Source: Malania oleifera
Lineage: Eukaryota; Streptophyta; Magnoliopsida; Santalales; Ximeniaceae
DNA: 64,000 nucleotides
NCBI RefSeq assembly: GCF_029873635.1
Contig: NC_080425.1
Coordinates: forward strand, 40,241,390 to 40,305,389
Direction: 5' to 3'
The position numbers and the translations under genes were made by a program. Shown here piece after piece: positions 24,101 through 38,500 of the stretch; the stretch's first letter is position 1, and each line of letters opens with the position of its first letter. The notes below the pieces were generated by a model that was not told the DNA's origin, ran no database searches, and saw nothing but the letters and a program-made list of their open reading frames with translations.

Positions 24101-27100
24101 TTGCATTTCGAATTTGAAACTGGGTAAGAGGGTAGAAAATATGTGCAACTTGAGAAATAAACTTCCAACGGTTTGCGCGGAAAGCACTGCCACTACCTCT
24201 AGTATCCTGACCATTTTGATGTAAACCATATGTTAGGTTGCCCAAAAATTTGGATTTTTAACTAATCTGTTAAGATTCCCAAATCAATTGGGATTTCTAT
24301 TTATTGTTATGATTTCCCAATCAATTATGATTTCTATTTAATGTGTTAGGGTTCCCAAATCAATTAGAATTGAGTCCATTAAGAACTTGGATTGAGATTT
24401 TTTACATTCCTAATAGGTGTAGGGTTCCCTACCCTATATATGTAACCATATGGGTTTTTTCATTCAAGCAATAACATAATTCAGAGCCTTTGGATAATTT
24501 GGAGGAAATTCCTTTGAAGTGATCAGCCTTATTTTCTCTTTTGATTTTCCATCTTTTCAATTTCCCCAATGTTCCTATGGTAAAACCCTAGGGTCTTATC
24601 ATTTGGTATTAGAGCCCGCATCCTTGTGGATGCTGTTAACCTGCGGACAGAAGCAAGATCTTGGAATTCTTGATCTTCACTCATACGTAATGGCCTCAGA
24701 AAATTCAGCAGTTCCAGATGGAAGCTAGGCTAAAGGCTGAAATCAGCAACATGTTTAAGCCCCATTTGAAGAGATATAGGTTCTAGGTACCCCTCTCTAA
24801 ACTATTCACTACATCTTCCCATAAAGAGATAGAAGATGATGCCTCTACATTAGCAAATCATAAGGGAGCAGCCATACATGCATGAAGGAGGTTACCAGGG
24901 AGAAAGTGATCATGATCCTTCTCGTATGAAGGTGGAATTTCCTCGGTGGGACAATGATGACCCTATTGGTTGTGTTTCTGGGACTGAAAAATACTTTTGT
25001 TTTTGATGTTTTGGTCACCTCTTTTCCTTGACTATTTCATTTGAGCTCAGGGCGAAATTATCCCATTTCTTCTTTTATTGTAGATTTGGGCAGTCCTCTA
25101 ACTTCTTGGGATTTTCATTTTAGGAGAGCCTTGATTGTTCGGGAAACTATTGAATTATCTTCTTTGTTGGTTATGTTGAACAATTGTAGGGTATCTTTCA
25201 AGGATGATAGTCGATCTTGGTTGTTGGATTCCTTGGGTGTTTTTTCTTGTAAATCTTTCTTTGATTGCTTGGTTGATACCAATTTCTCCCTTCCATTCTA
25301 CAAAGTAATCTGCAAGGTTAAAATCCCCTCTGAAATCAAAGCATTACTTTGGTTGGTTGTGCTTAATAGGATAAATACTAATGACCTACTGCAGATAAGG
25401 AGGCCTTTAAAGGCTCTCTCTCCTGATATATGTATTCTTTGTTTTGATTGTTCAAAATCTGTTTCTCATTTTTCTTGCATTGCAATTTTGCATGGAAGGT
25501 TAGGAACAAGTTATTCAATTATTTTGGAGAAAGCTGGGTTTTTCCTAGAATAGTGGAGTTCTTGGTAATATCTTTTGTGGGGTTTGGGAGGAGGAAGGAA
25601 TTGCTTTGTGGAATTGTACTTTATTTGCAGTGTTTTGGGGCTTGTGGAAGGAAAGTAACTTGTGTATTTTTTCACGTAAGAAGATTCTATATTGGTTGGT
25701 GTGGGAAAAGGTGCTTTTTATGGCTTCTTTGTGGTGTGTGGGCAATGGAAAATTTTAAGGAGATGCCCTTGGCAGATGTTCAGCGTGATTGGAAGTCCCT
25801 TCTAAGGGCGTGCTGATTTTAGTTTGCTGTCTTTTATTTTTTGTGTTTTATTTCTGAAGATTCCCAAATTTTGTTAAGGAGTTATCTTCTCCCCTGATTG
25901 TACTTTCTTTCTATTTCTAATGAATTTCTTTTTCTATAAAAAAAATACTTTCACTTTCACTGCACTCTAGAAACATCTAAAGTTGGGATTGCTGCTATTA
26001 GTTTGGATGACGATGCTATTCAATGGTATGACTGGTTTGAAGATCATTGTGGAATGCTTTCATGGGGAGAATTTATTTTTTTGGATTACTTGTTTTCGGC
26101 CCATTGGATATGAGAATATTGGTGGAGATCTTGCCAAAATATGCCATACTAGCATTGGCTTGGAGTACCATACACGATTTGAGCGGCTATGAAACGAAAC
26201 TAAAGATTGGAAGGAAAGTGAACTTGTCAGTACTTTTATTGAGGTCTACTACTTGACATTCAACGTGAGGTCAAATTGCATTGGCCACGGACTATGACTG
26301 CTGCAATTTCCTTTGCAGGGTTAGAAGAAAAGAGGTTGGGATAAGAACGACGTTGCTTTAGCAAGACCATTTACAAGCAGCACTATTACACCACCTGCTC
26401 CTTGCAATCCTTCTACCGAACAATTAACTGAGGAGGAACTTAAAGAGAGAGCAACAAAGGTCTATGCAAGCATTCTTTGCGATGAGAAGTCGAATAGGGG
26501 ACACTATTGAAAAAACAGGACAACTCTTGATGATTGAACTAGTGGAGGAGCTAGAAGGTTGAGGATGAATGTGTTGATTTGGATAAAGGTATGGAATCTG
26601 ATGATAATGATGAATCTATCACTTCTTCACTTCATGCTTTAGTTGGGTATGCTAATCCTCGGACCATGAAAATTAATGGCGTCCTAAACTTGTCACTATC
26701 TTAATTGATATGTGTAGCACTAATAATTTCATGGATACTAAAATTGTTAAACGGCTAGCCTATCTTGTGGAGTATTGTGAATGTTGCTGATGGAAGACCT
26801 TGAAATGCTAGAGCAAGTGTTCGAAGGTTAAACTTACTATCTAGAATTATGAGTTGTATGTTGATTTCTTTTTGCTGCCACTGGAAGACTATAAAGTGGC
26901 TTTGGGTATTGAATGATTATGGACTTTAGGTTGTATAGCTTGGAATGTTTCTAAACTGGTTATAAAGTTTGCTATGAATGGCTAGAGAATGACTTTTAAA
27001 GGCAAACATTGTGGTAATGTTGCCACAGTTTCAAGTTGTCATATGGAGAAGCTTCTTAGAAAGGACTGACATGGTTGCTTCATACTACCTCGAGCACTAA

Positions 27101-30100
27101 AGGAGTTACAACATCAATCTAGCTATGATGAAAGGAGTTACAACATCATTTCAGAATTTTCTGACTTGTTTGTGGAGCTGTAGGGGTTGCCACCTCAGCG
27201 AACACATGATCACTGCATTCCTCTATTGCCAGGTAGTGCCCCTTATAATGTTTGTCCTTATCACTATTTGTATTTTCAGAAATACAATGTGAGATTCGGG
27301 CACAATTCAACCAAGTGTTAGTCCATATTCTTCTCTTGTTATATTGGTGAAGAAGAAGGATGGTTCTTTGCGGAAGTGTGTTGTCGAACATTGAACAAGA
27401 GCACTATGAAGGACAAATATCCTATCCTTATTGTGCATGAGTCGTTAGATGAGTTGGGGGGTGCCCAATAGTTCACCAAACTCGACTTGAGATTAGGCTA
27501 TCACCAAATTCAGGTACATGTGGATGACATTTAGAAGACTGAGTGTTTTTCAAGAAATCTAAATGCAACTTTGCTTAACTACATGTGAAATATCTTGGGC
27601 ATATTGTTTCCCTACAAGGTGTTTTAGTTGATCCTTCTAAAACGCAAGCAATGACAGACTGGCCTATTCGACAAACAATCAAGATGCTGCGAGGATTTTT
27701 GGGGTTGATTGGTTATTACAGCAAGTTTGTCAAGGATTAAGGAAATATTAGCTTTCCGCTGACTGCTCTACTAAAAATGGATGTATTCAAATGGAGTGAG
27801 GAAGCTGCCCCTTGTCAAGCTCAAGCACACAATGTTCACTACCCCAGTTCTTGCCTTGCTAATTTCAACAAGGTGTTCCTCATTGAGTCTAATGCGTTAG
27901 GAGTTGGCATTGGTGTAGTTTCAATGTAGGATAGACGCCCCATTGCTCTTACTACTAAGGATCTTTCTCCAACCCACATTAGCATGTTGTTTTATGACAA
28001 AGAGATGCTAGCCGTTGTGCACGTTGTTACAAAGTGGAGACCGTATTTAATTGGTTGGCATTTCCAAATCCTAATGATCACAAGAGTTTGAAGTATTTTT
28101 TGGAGCAAAGAATCTCTTCCATACAACTACAGAAGTGGGCAACTAAGGGGCCATTTGGTATCACTGTCAAAAATTAGAGAAACAAAAACCAAAAACTAGA
28201 AACAAAAACTAAAATTTAGAAACCTGCAACTTGTTTGGTTAACATTTATAAAACTAATACAAATTAAAAATTTAATTAAAAAATTGCTTATTTTCATGTT
28301 TAAATCAAAAGATTATAAAAATATGATTAAAATAATAAAATTACAAATAATACACATTAAAAAATTACTATAATAAAAATAAAATTATTATAATTATTTT
28401 ACTTAATTGTTCTACTTTCAAATTTTACTTTACAATAAAAAATGTATTGGACATGGCAATTGAAAAATAGTAAAAGTATTTTGTAATTGGATTTATTATT
28501 ATTTTTTAAAATTTATGTATATATTTCTTTTAAATTATATTTTAATTCATATGATCATTTAAATTTAATTTTAATTTAAAAGTGTATAAAATGAATAATT
28601 TAATTCAAAAAAAACTATTTCTGGATATTAAAATTTATGGCAATAGGTTGCCAAAACAACTAAAAATCGGCAACAGAAACAAAAAACTGACAACAGAAAC
28701 AAATGCATTTTCATAATCTGTTTTTCCACTATGGAGAAATAGAAACAGAAATAGAAAAACAACAATGATATCAAACAGACCCAAAGTTGTTGGGCTATGA
28801 TTGTGAGATTATTCACAAAAAAGGGGTCCATAATGTGGTGGTAGATGCACTCACAACTTCCTAAGCAAGTTGAACTTGTAGCTAGTTTTTTACCTCCATG
28901 TACTACTCTTGACCAAATTAGGAAGGAATGGTTGCGAAAGGATTAGAAATATTATCCAAAGGCTACAAGAAGAGCCAACTTCAGTCCCTAGTCCCTATGT
29001 ACTTTTGGGTCTCTTTAAACTTATTGTAGAAGGGGAGGATTTTATTAGTGCCTAATTAATCCCACAAGCAAACCCTATTGCAAGAATTACATGCATCACC
29101 CATTGTAGGTCACTTTGGATTTCTTAGAACCTACAAGTGCATTTCTTAGGACTTTTATTTGAAGGGAATGAAGGGTGAAATCAAAAAATTTGTGGCAGAA
29201 TGTGATGTTTGTCAATGACAAAAGGGTGAAAAGTGGCAAGTGCAGGCCTTCTACAACCTCTTCCTATTCCAGAAGAAGCTTGGACTAATATCTCCATGGA
29301 TTTCATTGAGGGACTACCATATTCTTATGGAAAATCTACTATTTTTGTAGTTGTGGATCATCTCACAAATTCTGCTCATTTTTGTGCTATAACTCACCCT
29401 TATGCAACTACAAGAGATGCTTATACTTTTTCTACGAACATTGTCAAGTTGCATGGAATTCCTCAGTTTATTGTCAGTGATCGTGATGAAATCTTTAGTA
29501 GCAACTTTTGGAAGGAGCTTTTCCATTTGCAAGAAACACAATTGAATATGAGCATTGCAATCCACAATCAGATGGGCAGACTGAAGTTGGTAACAAGTGC
29601 TTGGAGGCTTATCTTTGTTGCTTTGCTAGTGACAAACTGAAGGATTGGGTGTGATGCCTTTTATGGGATGAATGGTGGTACAATGCCACTTATCATTCCT
29701 TCATTAGGTTGACGCCATTTGAGGTTGTTTATGGTCAAGCTCCTTTTGTCCTTGCTAGATATTTAGCTAGATCCTCCAGAATTGATCAAGTTGACAGGGA
29801 GTTACATAATCAAGACAAAGTGCTTCAGCTCCTTAAGGAAAATCTTGTTGCAGCTCAAGCTTGTACGAAACAACAATCTGGTAAGCATGGTAGTTAAAGG
29901 GAATTCTCAGTGAGAGATTTTTTTTTCAAAATTTTTTTCCAGGCTTTAGCCTATTGGATAGATATCTGTGATTGTTCATTCTTTATTGAAGTTGATCCTT
30001 GGTTCTGTGGGCCTTTTAAGATCTTGGAATGCATAAGCCATGTTACTAATCGTCTTGACTTATCAATAGGTTCTAAGGCACATTCAATCTTTCTTGTCTC

Positions 30101-33100
30101 TTGCCTCAAGAAGAAGTTAAGGGAGCAAATTACTGTGCAGCACCACTTGCTTAATATTGCTCATATTGGTGAGGTTCAAAGGCAGCCATTACCAATTCTG
30201 GATTGCTGAGTGGTCAAATGTAGAAGTCAAGAGATCAAAGAAGTTTTAGTTTGTTGGTCTCACTTGCCTGCTGAAGATGCAACTTGGGAAACTTATCAAT
30301 CCTTAAAGGAGAGATTCGCAGATTTTATTGCTGCTCAACCTTGAGGACGAGGCTGATTTGAAGGAGGGTGGAATTTTGGGATTCCTAAATCAGTTCAGAT
30401 TTCTAATTAATGTGTTAGGGTTCCCAAATAAATTAGGATTTCTATTTAACGTTATGATCAATCCATTAAGGACTTGGATAGGGATTTTTTACATTCCTAA
30501 TAGGAGTAGCATTCCCTACACTATATATGTATGTAACCCTATGAGGCCTTTTCATTCAAGCAATAACATTATTGAGAGCCTTTGGATGATTCTGATGCAA
30601 ATCCCTTTGAAATGATCAGCTGTATTTTCTCTTTCTATCTTCCATCCTTTCAATTTCCCCAATCTTCCTACAATAGTACCCCCTTTGGCCGTAGGTCTTA
30701 ACCTTTATCCCAGGTTACATGATGGTCCCTTTTCCCCTCCCCTATACTTGACTACAAAAAAATCTCATATAAGCCTCTTTAGGCAGCAGCCACACTTGTA
30801 AGAATCTTAAGAGGAGAGTAATAGATGGGAATATTAGAGAAAGCTGCATAAATGAGGGTAATTTGACCTCCTAAGGATAAATAAACACTCTTCAAGCCCT
30901 CTAACCTACTCCTCACTCACTTCACCACTAGAACCCTACACCTACCCTACCACTGCCCTTCACAGTAACTACGTCACTCCTCCTTACTGGCATGTTATTT
31001 GGTCAATGTTGCAGGTGCCCAAACCATTTTAGTCATCCCTCCCTTATCTTATCTACTATAGAAGCTACACCAAGAATATGTTCATTCCTTAATTTATCTT
31101 TTAATGTTATACCATTCATTCACCTTAGCATTCTCATCTCTACAACTTTTACTTTTTGGATATGTTGTTTCTTAGTTGCCCAACATTTTGATTCATATAG
31201 CATAGCTAGTCTTACAACCATCCTATATAACTTATTAATTTTAAGGGTATTCTACCATCACATAGAATGTTTGAAGCATTTCTCCATTTATCCAACCTGC
31301 TTCAACTTTATGCATTACATCTTCTTCAATTTCTTCATCAACTTGCATAATTGATCCAAGGTATCGAAATCTACTAGTGTTATTAATTTCTTGACCATAA
31401 AGCTTAACCTTTTCTCCAATATTCCTCCTAGTATGACTAAGATTACATTTCATATATTCTGTTTAATTTCTACTTATCATAAAACCTCTAGATTCTAAAG
31501 CTTCTTTCCATAATGCTAACTTAGATTTTATCAACCCTTAGTTTCATTGATTAAGACAATATCATCTACAAACAACATATGTCATGGAACCTCATTTTGG
31601 ATACTATTAGTAAGTTCATCCATCACTAGAGCCAAAAGATATGGGCTCAAAGTAGATCCTTGATGTATACCTATTATAATTGGAAATTCCCTAGCCTTTC
31701 TACTTGTAGTCCTATCTAGTCATTACTTGATTGTGCACATCCTTAATGACATTGGTGTACCTACTATGTACTCCCCTTTTTTCCCCTAAAACCTACTATA
31801 GAACTTCCCTAGGTACCCAATCATGCATTTTCTCTAAGTCAATAAAAACCATATGCAAGTCCCTCTTCTTTTTCCTAAAGTCTTCCATTGCTTTTTTTAA
31901 AACGATACATAACTTTTGTAGTACAACTCACTCCCAAGCATAAAACCAAATTGATTTTCTGAGATCTTCGTTTCTAACCTAAAATTTGTTCAACTACCCC
32001 TTTCCACATTTCATTGTATGACTCATAAGTTTAATTCCACGATAGTTATTACAATTTTGAATGTCTCCTTTATTTTTGTGCATAGGTATTAAATCGCTTT
32101 TCCTCCATTCTTCTGGATTTTTTTTTTAGTTTTTATAATAGTGTTAAATAAATTAGTTAATTATATAATTATGTTATCACCTATGCATTTTCAAACTTCA
32201 AGTGGGATTTCATTCGGTCCTATAAGATTTTCCATTTTTCTTCTTTTTTAATGCAAATTAACATCATTCACTCTAATTTTGTGAATAAAAAAATCTCATA
32301 TTTTAAGCCTTTTCCTCATTTCTCAATTCCAAGTTTAAACTTTCTACTTGGTTTTCATTAAATGCCTTATCCCAAGATTTCCAGTCCCTTAGATTACTAA
32401 AAATATCTAGAACATTTAAATTAGATAAAAATTTAAAACATTCATATTTCCCAAATTAACAAAAAATACTTAATTTTCAAATCTTCAAATAAATATGGCA
32501 GCTAGAGCAAAAGCTGTCATTGTCAATATACATTAATTGATAGTCTGAAGCATCTTCAAAGCATCAAAGAATTTCACATTAAATAATTTGGCATGCATGC
32601 AAATTTAGAAACCATTAAATATATTTATGCATCTTATATAAAGCACAAGAAGTGGCATAGCATGACATTGCAACATGGGAAAAGCATGATGATAGTTTTT
32701 AGTTGAAGTCTTCACAACAGAACTTTGTAAGCCAAAATGCTATTTGAAATATTTGCAGTGTTTGCAAAACACGGTGCTACGAGTATGTCAACTTCTCATC
32801 CCAACCTGCAGATTTTCAAACCAACAACACCCCCACACCCCCAGCCACCACTGCAAAAAAAAGAGAAGAAAAAGCATGGGGTAGACATGTATTTTCATGT
32901 TGTTTATCCTCTGTAGCCTCCAACACTCACTGTTTCTCATATTCCCTCTTATAAATGCACTTTTTGTTTTGTTTCTTTTCTGTGTGAAGTGTGGAAAAGA
33001 TAGATTTTGTTCCCTTCAGTACTTCATGGTTGTGGCTGCTATCCTCTCGTGGTTTAGTTGCTCATGTGCTTGTAAGTAGTTGGCAATGCTATGACTGGAT

Positions 33101-35489
33101 TATGCAGATTTTAATAATATCCAAGTTGAATGTAATCTATTCAACTAAGCATCCTTTAGTTGATTAATCCAATTTTTGTCATGTATAGTTCAGTAATCTA
33201 AAACTGAAATATTACAAATGCTTAAAGATAGTGAACCTTGATATGCTGGGCGCTAGTTGTATGTTTTCTCTAAAATTTTTTCTCTTTGATTTTGATCCCC
33301 TTGGGAAGCTCATTTTCTGGACTTCTCTCTCTCTCTCTCTTGTTTGTGTGTGTGATGACATTTTTTCTTTGAATTTTCACTATAATCATTTTAATTGAAG
33401 AGGAATGTGGATCATTAATCATCTTAGATTGCTAGAGGATTAGTTGATGTACCCTTGGTTTGAGATATGTTGTGTTTTCTTTCTTACATAAAGATGACCT
33501 TTTGATGTTAGTGAATGGACTTTGATAAAAAGGGAATATGTTATGGAATCTTTGTTTCTTGCTTTGGAGGGCGCAAGAATTATAAGAGGTGAGATCTTAG
33601 AATTTCTTGGTGGTGGAGGTGGGACTCAAATTTCTTGCTTGTATAGTTGTATTGGATATCTATTGTGTTTGCAAAGGGGGGCACAATGAAAAGGGAGAGC
33701 ACTTAAGTGGTGTTTGCTCCACGGAGTAAAAAATATTCCCATGGAATGATATTTCTAGGAATTTCATTAATAGGAATGGGATGCTAGCTTCATGGGATTT
33801 TTTTGTTTGGCTCACGTTAGAAGATTCCTAAGAATGTACACCGGAAACCTATGTTAGTGTTTGGTTCAACATTGGAATCTTGTAGACCTTGACATGTTTA
33901 TGAAAAAAAATATGAAGAATAATCTTATTTTTAGCACGAAAACATATTAAGAATATATACCAAATTAAATCCATGTCCAAAAAATTCCAACCATCAAATA
34001 TAAAAAAAAAAATTAACACATTACAATCCAATTAACTGAAATAATCGAGGGCAATATGATTTCAAATTTTAAATTATTATGCTATATTATTATAACCTAA
34101 TAATAATAATTTTTTTTTTCTTGATTTCTGTTTTTTTTATTATAATAAAATTTATCATAAGAGTGACAATAACTTGTAATAATACTATATTGTGGGGCTG
34201 TTGATGTTCAACTGACCAAAATCATGGGGGTGGCAATTTTTATTTTATTTTTGATAGGAAAGAAATTCATTAGGGAAAGAAAGAATTCACAAGCAAGAGA
34301 GAAGACATCTCCTTAGCTAGTCTCTAATAAAATCCTCAAGAAAACAAAACAAGAAAACTGCAAAAATAAGAAATGACAAAAGAAACTCAAGACACCCTAA
34401 GAAGAGACTTACAATCACGCTGAACATCTGAAACACTCATTCCTTGAAATTTCCATAGCCCATACACCATAAAGAACCCATAAAAAGAATCTTTTCCCAC
34501 ACCAACCAATATGGTAACTTCTTCCCTGCAAATATATGCAAATTACGTTCCTTCCATAAGCCCCAAAACACTGCATTTAAAACAAAATTCCACAATGCAA
34601 TTCCTCCCTTCTTCCTCCCAAACCCCACAAAAGAAATTGCCAAGAACTCCTCCACTATTCTAGGGCAATCCTAGCTTTCTTCAAAGTAATTAAATAACTA
34701 GTTTCAAACCTTCCATGCAAAATCACAGTGTAGGAGAAGGTCTAAAATAGACTTTGAACAATTAAAGCAAAGCATACATATATCATGAAGGAGAGCTTAT
34801 AAAGGTCTCCTCATTTGCAACAAGTCATTATATATTTATCCTATTAAGCATAAAGAAATGATTTTATATTAGGGGGAATGTTGACCTTCCATATAACCTT
34901 GTAAGGAAGTGTTGAATGATTGGGTAAAATGGAAGGCCTAAACTCAATGATAGGTCTCTCCCTCTATTTATAATATATGTCAAGTACAATAGGAATGACC
35001 ATGATACCTTTACTAACTCACATCTATTGCTAACCAAACTCTAACAGTTAATAACAATGCTAAATGACTAAATGACCATTAACACTCCCCCTAAGGCTGG
35101 AGCATATATATCATATGCTTAGGGGTGGCAAAATGGGTCAAAACCCGATAGGTGATCTGTGACCTGCCCATTTAAAACGGGTACGGATTTATGTAAGTCA
35201 ACCCGTTTATAAACGGGTCAACCCGTGACTTGCCCGTTTATAAACGAGCTAACCCGAGTTCGGGTCGGGTCCCCCGCCGGGTGACCCGTTTTGCCACCCC
35301 TATCAGTTCAGTTCTAATTTCAAGGCCCAAGGGTTTCGATGCTAAGATGGGTTGTCATTTGTGGTTTCAAATTAAAAAAGAAAATGAGGGTTCGGACCGT
35401 TCGGTTGCGACAACTTTGTATTTGCACGCATGGCCGAGGAGGATGGCCGTCACAACCATGGCAACAAACTTGGTTGTATCACACACACG

Positions 35490-35559
<70 letters not shown>

Positions 35560-38500
35560 GAGAGGCAAAGAGATGGAGACAAAGATCTAGGAAGAAGAAC
35601 TTCGTTAATCGAAGAACGCCATCATGAATTAACTTTTTCGGCACCTGCTCTGGTATGTTTTCTTCTTCTTCGTCTTCTCCCTTCGCTCGCTCTCCGTCGA
35701 ATCTCAAATTTCAAGAGAGACAAAGGAGACAGAAACCCTTTCATTCAGAATCGACACCGGTGGAGCCGTGGAGGTGTTAATTGAATAATGGAGAGCACGG
35801 ACTCGTTGACGGGTCCGTAGAAGCCGCTGCTCCCACTGGGATTTTGATTCCACCCCACCGACGAAGAGCTCGTCGTTCACTACCTCAAGAAGAAGGCCTC
35901 CTCCGCTCCACTCCCCATCGCCATCATCGCCGAGGTCGATCTCTAGAAGCTTGATCCCTGGGATGAAAGGTTGATCTGAACCATTCGTGTGTGGCGTGCG
36001 TTGTTGATTTGATCTGAACATGCTTGAGTAGACTTGTGCATCACTATTATGAGTGCAGATCATGGAAGTGTTTTTAGGGTTTAGAGGTTACTTGATTGGA
36101 CTTGACTATTACATATCTTCAAAGGAGTTCCTAGCTACAAGAAAGCATGTTCTTAGACGCCTACCTAGTTTGCCCACTGGATTGAACATGACTATTACAC
36201 AGAAATTTTTTAAAAAAGTTTAAAATAAATAAATTATATTTTTTAAATGGGTAACTCGTGACCCGCCCATTTATTAAACAGGTGGGTTAGTGTTTACATG
36301 ATTGTGACCCATTTAACTTCAACCCATTTACGACCTGACCCGTTTATGATTCGACCCATTTACAACCTGCCCGGACCTGGCCCGTGAACTCGTTTTGCCA
36401 CCCCTACATATGACCCCAGCTTGTTACAAATGAATTTCCCATGAGCACCTTCCAAGGCTTTAGTGAACAAATCAACAAGCTGAAACTCAAACTTCACATG
36501 AGTGGTTGTGATGAGCTTTTGTACAAGTTTCTCTCGAATAAAATGGCAATCAACTTCAATGTGCTTTGTTTGCTTATGGAAGACAGAGTTGGAGGTAATA
36601 TGAATAGTAGCTTGATTATCACACATAAACTCCATAGGTTGAGAATGTGGAAAACCTAGTTCTTTAGCTAAACAAGTTCACATGTGTGCGCCATAGCCCT
36701 GTATTCTGACTCCGCAGTCGGCCTGGCCACCACAATTTGTTTCTTAATTTTCCAAGACACCAAGTTATCACCAACAAAGATACAATAACCAGTTGTGGAT
36801 CTTCAGTTGGAAGGTGACTTGACCCAATCTGCTTCTGTATATCCTTGAATATGAGTGTGACCTCGATCTTGATATAAGAGACCTCTCCTTGGTGCACTTA
36901 TGAGATATCTCAAGATGCAAATTACTACATCCCAATGACTTGTTCTTGGGGAATCAAAAAACTGACTCACAACACTTGTTGCGAAGGATATATCCGGTTG
37001 GGAGACGGTGAGATAATTCAACTTTCCAACAAGTTTTCGGTACCGACTTGGGTTAGGCAACTAATTACCCATATCTGGCACTTACTATTGGGATCTATGG
37101 GTACATGGGTATATCAATAGGTTTGGAACCCAACAACGCCGTCTCATCTAAAAGATCAAGAACATACTTCCTCTATGACAAGACAATTCCCATACGAGAT
37201 CTCGATACTTCTATACCCAAGAAGTACTTCATTGGTCCCAAGTCCTTGGTCTGTAACTTACTTTGTAGGAAAAGCTTTAGGTCTTGGATGCCTCGATCAT
37301 CGTCACCATTAATCACAATGTCACCCACATATTCAATAAGCAAAATCCTGCCAAATGGAGTATGACGATAAAATACAGAGTGATCTATTACACAGTGATG
37401 AAGGTCAAACTCAAGAACTACAACACTAAAACGGCCAAACCATGCTCTTGGAGATTGTTTTAATCCACACAATGACTTCTTAAGTCAACATACTATGCTT
37501 GACTCCCCCTGAGCAACAAACTCAAGTGGTTGCTCCATATATACCTCCTCATGAAGATCACCATGTAGGAAAGCATTCTTCACATCTAATTGATATAGAG
37601 GCCAATGGCAAGTGGTGGCTAAATAAATGAACAAACGTATTGAGGCAAGTTTAGCGACCGGAAAGAATGTGTTTGAATAATCCAAACCAGACACCTGAGT
37701 ATACCTCTTAGCAACAAGAAGGGCCTTCAAACGAGCCACGGAATCATCAAGATTGACTTTCATATTGTGCATCTAGTGACAAATAACCATAGACTTATCA
37801 GGAGGAAGAGGTACCAAATCCTAGGTATCATTATAATGTATTTCTTCAACAATTGTTGTCCTCCACCCAGAATGGGATAGGGCTTTAGAAATAGATTTTG
37901 GAAGAGCAATAGGAGACATAATACTAACAAAACAGTAATAAGAGGGCGACAAGAATCATAACAAACAAAATTAGAGATCGGATGTTGGGTGTAAGTGCGT
38001 TTACCTTTTCGAACAGTTATAGGAAGATCAATATCATGGGAAATAAGATCTTCGATGAGGGAACTAGGGGCACAATAGTAGAAGTTGGAGGGGGCACTTC
38101 CTCCTTGAATCGCCATGTGTATACTTGCAAATTGGGATGATCCAAGTGACAAGGACTCAAATTGGATGAAGATGTAGGAGGATTGGGCACGGATACTAGG
38201 TTCGAATCTGGAAGGCAAGGCAAAGGAAGATACTCATCAAGGTCAACAAAACACAAGGAATCAGAGTATTATGGTGTAGACTCAAAGAAGGTGACATCAA
38301 TAGAGACAAAGAATTGATGTAAAGCAGGACACATCGATATCCTTTTTGGATATAGAAGTAGCCTAGAAAGATACATTTGATAGCATGAGGATCCAACTTA
38401 TCAATTCCTGGAGTTAACTGATGGACAAAGGACACAACCGAATATACGAGGAGGAAGGGTGAACAAAGGAGCCTTAGAGAAGATAACTGAATATGGGATT

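Larger units (their letters stand above)
24231..30672 (+). mobile_element. Ty3/gypsy retrotransposon with LTRs, carrying nested insertions
   Basis: The left LTR (about 24231-24601) is followed by a primer-binding site ttggtattagagc (24603-24615), matching the initiator-tRNA type. The right LTR (30369-about 30672) is preceded by a purine tract (aaggaggg, 30361-30368). Internal order on the + strand: gag (24880-26500), protease, RT, RNase H, integrase (29070-29640) and a chromodomain-like end ([16 protein letters not shown], 30245-30295). An L1 (24998-25940) and a MITE (28147-28782) are inserted in it. LTRs are diverged (the left has extra internal repeats), so the element is old. Exact outer ends and target duplication were not resolved. 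Confidence 0.85.
35120..36406. mobile_element. hAT-type non-autonomous element carrying a NAC gene fragment
   Basis: Ends read TAGGGGTGGCAAAATGGG and, at the right, TTTTGCCACCCCTA, the common plant hAT terminus. Eight-bp flanks are CATATGCT (35112-35119) and CATATGAC (36407-36414), a target duplication with two changes. Subterminal regions (35130-35300 and 36240-36400) are full of repeated (a)cccgtttat / gacccg motifs, as in hAT elements. It sits in the copia element between RNase H and the polypurine tract; excising it rejoins the polyprotein end ([15 protein letters not shown]). No transposase is present. The interior includes an (AC)n(AT)n tract and the NAC fragment. Confidence 0.88.

Noticed and set aside
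33705-33880. Another MITE (ttaagtggtgtttg / gtttggttcaac words)
   Set aside because: Suggestive terminal words and internal 'ggaatg' repeats are present, but I could not find matching inverted ends or a target duplication.
35230-35784. 184-codon + strand open frame and several minus-strand frames across the (AC)n(AT)n tract
   Set aside because: The frames are carried by dinucleotide repeats (His-Thr, Tyr-Ile runs) and hAT subterminal repeats, with no domain and mutually exclusive alternatives on both strands.
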